Shown here in pieces: positions 59,387-64,000 of a stretch of DNA of 64,000 nucleotides. The notes under the pieces were generated by a model. That model searched no databases. It saw only the letters and a program-made list of their open reading frames with translations, and was not told the DNA's origin. The position numbers were made by a program, and so were the translations under genes. Source of the stretch: Treponema_I sp045616125 (GTDB taxonomy: Bacteria > Spirochaetota > Spirochaetia > Treponematales > Treponemataceae); contig JAZLGC010000092.1 of the NCBI GenBank assembly GCA_045616125.1, positions 44,309-108,308 of the forward strand, in the 5' to 3' direction. Position 1 is the stretch's first letter; each line of letters starts with the position of its first letter.

Positions 59387-61942
59387 ATGGATACACAGAC
59401 TTTAGAATTACTTGATTATTTTCGTGTACGGAATGATGTTGCATCTTACTGTATGAGCGCAGAAGGCAAAGCCCTTCTTGAAAAACGTCTCCCCTTTACA
59501 ACAAAGGAACAGGTAGCTCGCCATAAAGAAGAAAGCCGACAGTGGTTCCGCTACATTACGGTTAAAGGTGGCAGTCCGCTGACCGGCTGGGGAGAATGTA
59601 CTCCTCTGCTTACAAAACTTGGCGTTACTGATTATGCTCTGGATGTGGAAAGCATTGCCGTTCTTGGAGGCTTCTGTAAAGCAGAAATCCATACCAAACA
59701 GACATTGCTGGCCCTAGAAAATGACGAACATCTGAATCTTTCTCTTCTGGAAGCCGCCGGAAACCAGCTGCCGGATCTGGAAAGTCAGAAAAATGCCATT
59801 TACCGCGTCATTGATGAAAGCGGTATGATCCGGGATTTGCCGGAACTGCGGGCTATTCGTTCTGAAATCCGAAGAAAACAGAATGAAATTGATGCCATCA
59901 TCAAAAGCTATACCACAGACAACAGTCTGGCAAGTTCACTGCAGAGTAATATTCCCGTTCTGCGTGGAGACCGTCAGGTACTGGCCGTAAAAAGTTCTGC
60001 AAAAAGCCGAATTCCCGGCATCGTGCATGAAATGTCACAGACCGGACAGACCTGCTTCATTGAGCCGGCTGATCTGGTAATCAAAAACAACGAACTGGTA
60101 CAGGAACAATTCCGGTTGAGTCAGGCCATCCACAACATATTGAAAGCACTGACAGCAGAACTGGGATCCGGCAAAGACAATCTGGAAACAGCTTTAACCC
60201 TTATGGCCCGGCTTGATGCCAGTCTTGCCAGCGCCAGATGGGGGCTTGCCGTTCAGGGAACCTACGCCTTTGACCTGCCGGACGAAGAAGGACAGGTTGC
60301 AGAACCTACGTTCCATTCGCCCATTCTTATAAAAGCACGCCATCCACTGTTAGGAAGCCGTGCCGTGCCCATTACCGTACAGTTCCAGCGCGAAGCCAAT
60401 AACTGTCATGGTCACCGCATGCTGATTATTACCGGTCCTAACACCGGTGGTAAAACCGTAACCTTAAAGACCATTGCCCTGCTTGCCATGTTGAACCAGA
60501 GCGGGTTTCCCATACCGGCAGCCGAAGGAACAGCACTGCCCATTTTTACCGGTGTCTATGCTGACATCGGCGATGAGCAGAACATGGACCAGAACCTTTC
60601 TACCTTCAGCGGCCACATGAAAAACGTTGCCACAATCCTTGAACACGCCGATGCAGATTCCCTTGTACTCCTTGATGAGCTTGGAAGCGGTACTGACCCA
60701 CAGGAAGGTGGCGCCATCGCCATGGCAGTACTTGATGAACTGATTAAACGGGATTCCTTTGTTCTGGTAACAACCCATCATGGTATCCTGAAAAACTACG
60801 GGTATACTCATCCCAGTGTTACCAATGCCAGCGTTGAATTCGGCACGGAAACTCTGGCACCAACGTACCGTATTCTGATGGGCGTTCCAGGAGAATCTCA
60901 TGCACTGGATATTGCCCGCCGTTCCGGGCTGCCGGCAGCCATTGCCGACCAGGCTGAGCAGTATATTTCAAACAATCAGGCTGATATTTCAGCACTTATC
61001 CGTGGACTGAACGCCAAGCATGAAGAGCTGGCCAAACGGGAAACGGAATTTGCCATAAAAGAGCGTGATATCAACGAACGATGGCGGAAAGTAGACCTGA
61101 AAAACCTGCGGCTTAAACAGCATGAACTGGAACTGCGGGAACAGGGATACCGGAAAAGCCGCGATTTTGTGGATAAAAGCCGCAGCATGCTGGAGAATCT
61201 GGTGCGTGAACTGCGCGAAGGTGAAGTTACCCGCGAAAAGACATTGAAAGTTAAGGAAACTATTGCCGAACTGACCCGGGCTGTAGAAGAAGAGCAGGCT
61301 TCATTGCAGGCAGAACAAGATGCACTTCCCAAAGAACTGCTTCCCGGTGCAAAACGGTATGTATCACAAGCTGACGGAAAAGCTCAGGCAGCGGGAGTAG
61401 TTTCTGATGATAACGGGGAGCTGTCATATCTGGAACCAGGAACTGACGTAATTCATGCCAGAACACGGCAGACCGGTACAGTTGCATCCATTGCCAAAAA
61501 AGGAAACTCTGCAGCCGATGCCCGGTATGTAGTCATGTTTGGCAGCATGAAGATGACCGTAAAAGCCTGCGATATACAGGTAGCCCAGAAACAGAGCAAG
61601 CCATCGGTTTCTGTGGAACTGAGTATGGATAGCGGATCAGAGATGAAATCAGGTTCTGCCGACGGCCGCGTGCAGTTTGGGGTTGTTAAGAATGACCGAC
61701 CGGTACTGGAACTGCGTCTTCTGGGTATGCGCTACGAAGAGGCCGAAAAAGCTCTGGACCGTCAGCTGGACTTGTGCTGTATTCACAACATGAAAAGCTT
61801 CAGTATTATTCATGGTAAGGGGAACGGCGTTCTGCAGCAGATGGTTCAAAGCAAGCTGAAAGGATACAATGCCGTCAGCGAATACCACTTTGCAAAACCG
61901 GAAGACGGTGGATTCGGAAAAACCTACGTAACCCTGAAATAA
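59387..61942 (+). CDS. mutS2: Endonuclease MutS2
   Basis: An 851-residue MutS-family protein lacking mismatch-recognition domain I. The lever/clamp region is followed by the ATPase (Walker A ITGPNTGGKTVTLKT near 350, Walker B SLVLLDELGSGTDPQEGG near 425, then VTTHHGILKNYGY). A long coiled coil follows (KHEELAKRETEFAIKERDIN onwards) and a C-terminal Smr nuclease domain near 775-851 (FSIIHGKGNGVLQQ). MutS2 suppresses recombination and, in some bacteria, splits collided ribosomes. The Smr LDLRG motif reads LELRLLGMR here, a two-residue variant. It is directly coupled to rsgA, a ribosome factor. Confidence 0.95.
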   Translation: MDTQTLELLDYFRVRNDVASYCMSAEGKALLEKRLPFTTKEQVARHKEESRQWFRYITVKGGSPLTGWGECTPLLTKLGVTDYALDVESIAVLGGFCKAEIHTKQTLLALENDEHLNLSLLEAAGNQLPDLESQKNAIYRVIDESGMIRDLPELRAIRSEIRRKQNEIDAIIKSYTTDNSLASSLQSNIPVLRGDRQVLAVKSSAKSRIPGIVHEMSQTGQTCFIEPADLVIKNNELVQEQFRLSQAIHNILKALTAELGSGKDNLETALTLMARLDASLASARWGLAVQGTYAFDLPDEEGQVAEPTFHSPILIKARHPLLGSRAVPITVQFQREANNCHGHRMLIITGPNTGGKTVTLKTIALLAMLNQSGFPIPAAEGTALPIFTGVYADIGDEQNMDQNLSTFSGHMKNVATILEHADADSLVLLDELGSGTDPQEGGAIAMAVLDELIKRDSFVLVTTHHGILKNYGYTHPSVTNASVEFGTETLAPTYRILMGVPGESHALDIARRSGLPAAIADQAEQYISNNQADISALIRGLNAKHEELAKRETEFAIKERDINERWRKVDLKNLRLKQHELELREQGYRKSRDFVDKSRSMLENLVRELREGEVTREKTLKVKETIAELTRAVEEEQASLQAEQDALPKELLPGAKRYVSQADGKAQAAGVVSDDNGELSYLEPGTDVIHARTRQTGTVASIAKKGNSAADARYVVMFGSMKMTVKACDIQVAQKQSKPSVSVELSMDSGSEMKSGSADGRVQFGVVKNDRPVLELRLLGMRYEEAEKALDRQLDLCCIHNMKSFSIIHGKGNGVLQQMVQSKLKGYNAVSEYHFAKPEDGGFGKTYVTLK

Positions 61943-61964
61943 GCAGCAAAACCGGTCAATGCTC

Positions 61965-62029
61965 TGTATAAATATGCAGAATGTTGACACGGTTTGTGTT
62001 TTTATACATAATTATTGCATACTTATTCA
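61965..62029 (+). promoter_or_regulatory. argR promoter with two ARG-box-like sites
   Basis: TTGACA (61984-61989) and CATAAT (62007-62012) are 17 bases apart. TGTATAAATATGCA (61965-61978) lies upstream of the -35. TGCATACTTATTCA (62016-62029) lies over the predicted start site. Both fit TGNATWWWWATNCA with zero and one mismatch, consistent with ArgR autoregulation. Confidence 0.7.
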
Positions 62030-62077
62030 ATATTTTTGGCCGTATTGCGCACACTTTCCGGCTTAAGGACTGCATCA

Positions 62078-62551
62078 ATGAAAGAACGGCTTACCCGTTT
62101 AAAGACTATCCGTAAATTAATCAAAAACTACCGTATCGAAAGCCAGGAAGCTCTGCTGGGATATTTAACAAAAGAAGGTTTTGAAGTTACCCAGGCAACC
62201 CTTTCACGCGACCTGAAGCTGCTGAAAGTTGGTAAAATCTCAGACGGCCACAATGGCTATGTCTATACCCTGCCTGGAGAAGAAGACCGTCAGGAAAGCG
62301 AAATTTCCCTTGCCCAGGATTTTATGCGCGGTTACATCAGTATTGAATGTTCCGGTAATATTGCCGTTATCAAAACCTATTCCGGTTACGCTGATGTTGT
62401 TGCACAGTCCATTGACAGTATGGGTATGGATGAAGTACTTGGTACCATTGCCGGTGGCGATAACTGTGTATTTGCCTGTCTTCGTGAGGGCGTAAACGGG
62501 GATCAGTTCCTGGACGCACTGAAACTGAAAGTACCGGAGATTGATGAATAA
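62078..62551 (+). CDS. argR: Arginine repressor/activator ArgR
   Basis: A 157-residue ArgR. The N-terminal winged helix has TRLKTIRKLIKNYRIESQEA and TQATLSRDLKLLKVGKI. The C-terminal hexamerisation and arginine-binding domain has GTIAGGDNCVFACLREGVNG, where most ArgR proteins read GTIAGDDT. The start at 62078 has AAGGA upstream; the frame from 62015 runs through the promoter and is not used. ARG-box-like sites at its own promoter, at 26626-26670 and at 32214-32248 are candidate targets. Confidence 0.93.
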   Translation: MKERLTRLKTIRKLIKNYRIESQEALLGYLTKEGFEVTQATLSRDLKLLKVGKISDGHNGYVYTLPGEEDRQESEISLAQDFMRGYISIECSGNIAVIKTYSGYADVVAQSIDSMGMDEVLGTIAGGDNCVFACLREGVNGDQFLDALKLKVPEIDE

Positions 62552-62556
62552 GAGTC

Positions 62557-62602
62557 GGTCAGCGCAAGCGCTGACCTTAGCGAGTTTGGCGGAGCCAAAC
62601 TC
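62557..62602. repeat. Perfect palindrome and hairpin downstream of argR
   Basis: GGTCAGCGC-AA-GCGCTGACC (62557-62576) is followed by GAGTTTGGC-GGA-GCCAAACTC (62582-62602). The second resembles hairpins at 11717 and 29835. They begin five bases after the argR stop codon. Confidence 0.85.
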
Positions 62603-62673
62603 ACGGACAGTTGGACAGGCGACCTTAACGAGTTTTACTGCTTAAAACCCGCGCCTAGGAGACTGGTACATAA

Positions 62674-62709
62674 ACCGCTTTTCTCTTGCATGAAAAGCGG
62701 TATTTTTTT
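62674..62709 (+). terminator. Intrinsic terminator of argR
   Basis: ACCGCTTTT and AAAAGCGGT form a 9-bp stem with a 10-base loop, followed by a run of seven Ts. pgi starts 35 bases downstream. Confidence 0.85.
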
Positions 62710-62743
62710 ATAGTTTGACTACTTATATAGCAAGGAGCAGAAA

Positions 62744-64000
62744 ATGGCTATTTCTTGGGAAAACGCAGATTCACTTGAATCTTGGAAAAAACTCATGTCC
62801 CTGAAAGGACAGGTTTCACTGAAAAAAGAACTGACCGCTCAGCGTGTTGCAGACTATCAGGTTGCAGACGCCTGCGGACTTACCTATAACTACGCTGCAA
62901 AACAGGTAAACGCTCAGATTCTGGGTGTTATGCAGCAGCTTGCTGACGATGCTCAGCTGACCGAAAAATTCGCTGCCCTGTACAACGGCGAAATCGTAAA
63001 CACCGGAGAGAACCGCCGCGTTCTGCATCACTTGCTCCGTGGCCAGCTGGGAGCTGACGTAATCTACGACGGCAAAAATGCCCGTGAATTCTACGTTGCA
63101 CAGCAGAAAGCCATTGCTGAATTTGCTGATAAAGTACACAGCGGTGCCGTTGCCAATGCAGCCGGTGAAAAATTCACCACCGTTTGCCAGATCGGTATCG
63201 GTGGTTCAGACCTGGGCCCACGCGCCATGTACCTGGCACTTGAAGGCTGGGCAAAAAAGAACAATACCCTGAAAATGACTGCAAAGTTCATTTCTAACGT
63301 AGACCCTGACGATGGTGCTGCCGTTGCTGCTTCATGCGACCTGGCACACACCCTGTTCATTCTGGTATCAAAATCAGGAACTACCCAGGAAACTCTGGCC
63401 AACGAACTGTTCGTTAAAGACTTCCTGAAAAAAGCCAACCTGGACCCCAGCAAGCACATGATCGCCGTTACCAGCGAAACCAGTCCTCTGGCAAACAATC
63501 CGGCATATCTGGCCAGCTTCTACATTGATGACTTCATCGGTGGACGCTTCTCTTCTACCTCTGCAGTAGGTGGTGCTGTACTGTCACTGGCCTTCGGTCC
63601 AAAAGTATTTGCTGAATTTTTGGACGGTGCTCATGCAGAAGACGTTCTGGCCTGCAACAAAGACATTACCAAAAACCCAGCCCTGCTGGATGCCCTGATT
63701 GGTGTATATGAACGCAACGCTCAGGAATATCCTTCTACCGCCATTCTGCCATACAGTCAGGCTCTGAGCCGCCTGCCAGCACACCTACAGCAGGCCGATA
63801 TGGAAAGTAACGGTAAATCAGTTAACCGCTTTGGTGCCCCAGTAAACTACGTAACCGGTCCGGTAATCTTTGGTGAACCGGGAACCAACGGACAGCACTC
63901 ATTCTACCAGCTGCTGCATCAGGGAACCGACATTGTTCCACTGCAGTTCATCGGATTCAACGACAGCCAGTATGGAGAAGACGTTATCGTAGACGGTTCA
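62744..64000 (+). CDS. pgi: Glucose-6-phosphate isomerase (3' end outside window)
   Basis: The first 419 codons of Pgi, which interconverts glucose-6-phosphate and fructose-6-phosphate in glycolysis. QIGIGGSDLGPRAMYLAL lies near residue 149. The phosphate-binding block FILVSKSGTTQETLAN lies near 205, and FIGGRFSSTSAVGGAVLSLA near 265 corresponds to the family signature. AAGGAG sits just before the ATG. The reading frame is open to the last base, so the C-terminal catalytic lysine region is not visible. Codon use is strongly biased, as expected for a highly expressed gene. Confidence 0.95.
   Translation, partial: MAISWENADSLESWKKLMSLKGQVSLKKELTAQRVADYQVADACGLTYNYAAKQVNAQILGVMQQLADDAQLTEKFAALYNGEIVNTGENRRVLHHLLRGQLGADVIYDGKNAREFYVAQQKAIAEFADKVHSGAVANAAGEKFTTVCQIGIGGSDLGPRAMYLALEGWAKKNNTLKMTAKFISNVDPDDGAAVAASCDLAHTLFILVSKSGTTQETLANELFVKDFLKKANLDPSKHMIAVTSETSPLANNPAYLASFYIDDFIGGRFSSTSAVGGAVLSLAFGPKVFAEFLDGAHAEDVLACNKDITKNPALLDALIGVYERNAQEYPSTAILPYSQALSRLPAHLQQADMESNGKSVNRFGAPVNYVTGPVIFGEPGTNGQHSFYQLLHQGTDIVPLQFIGFNDSQYGEDVIVDGS

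Overview
The window looks like a chromosomal segment of a host-associated spirochaete, most likely a Treponema. The grounds are gene content rather than any database match: a 598-residue alanyl-tRNA synthetase without the C-terminal domain, a DUF4954-type protein, a 7TM/SpoIIE phosphatase, fliS next to an flgN-like gene, many lipoproteins with loose lipoboxes, and a cytoplasmic sugar-binding-domain/GGDEF fusion. Both ends cut a gene: an ArsR-type regulator at base 1 and pgi at base 64000. I see no prophage, transposase, rRNA, CRISPR array or complete canonical tRNA.

Layout. 1-1166: an autoregulated ArsR/YhfC operon behind a textbook promoter and operator. 1304-8782: a small lipoprotein, a DUF4954 protein, an inactive M16-type peptidase, 5-formyl-THF cyclo-ligase and a GH17-like enzyme. 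8723-11697: aroA and a diaminobutyrate aminotransferase (dat). 11841-17025: an accessory RNA-repair island with two WYL regulators, RtcB, a nucleotidyltransferase and a broken phosphoesterase. A tRNA-like sequence lies upstream of it and an array of eight-base inverted motifs lies downstream. 17098-20595: a heterodimeric ABC exporter. 20746-22266: diaminobutyrate decarboxylase (ddc), the partner of dat in making 1,3-diaminopropane. 22351-26460: a GGDEF sensor and a Ktr/Trk potassium uptake pair. 26498-26670: a probable small RNA with CCUCC in both hairpin loops, below ArgR-like boxes. 26823-32135: a double-FMN flavocytochrome-type reductase and an aconitase-like hydratase, separated by seven hairpins.

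33029-39606: alaS, a SurA-like chaperone, nusB, a TPR lipoprotein, groES, and a sigma-70-family factor with a perfect sigma-54 promoter. 39806-48141: a HAD phosphatase, then recG, a YggT protein, dnaE and mrp on the minus strand. 48253-56847: a SpoIIE phosphatase, mraY, purH, ftsH, fliS, an flgN-like gene and a small lipoprotein. 57007-64000: a MATE transporter, rsgA, mutS2, argR and pgi.

Three patterns recur. First, about nine genes have a TATACT-like -10 box 6 to 9 bases before the start codon and no Shine-Dalgarno, which predicts leaderless mRNAs. Second, several gene ends carry clusters of perfect hairpins, some spanning the stop codon. Third, ARG-box-like sites occur at argR, at the hydratase and at the small RNA, suggesting an ArgR regulon wider than arginine metabolism. 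All functional calls are from reading the sequence; none was checked by a search.
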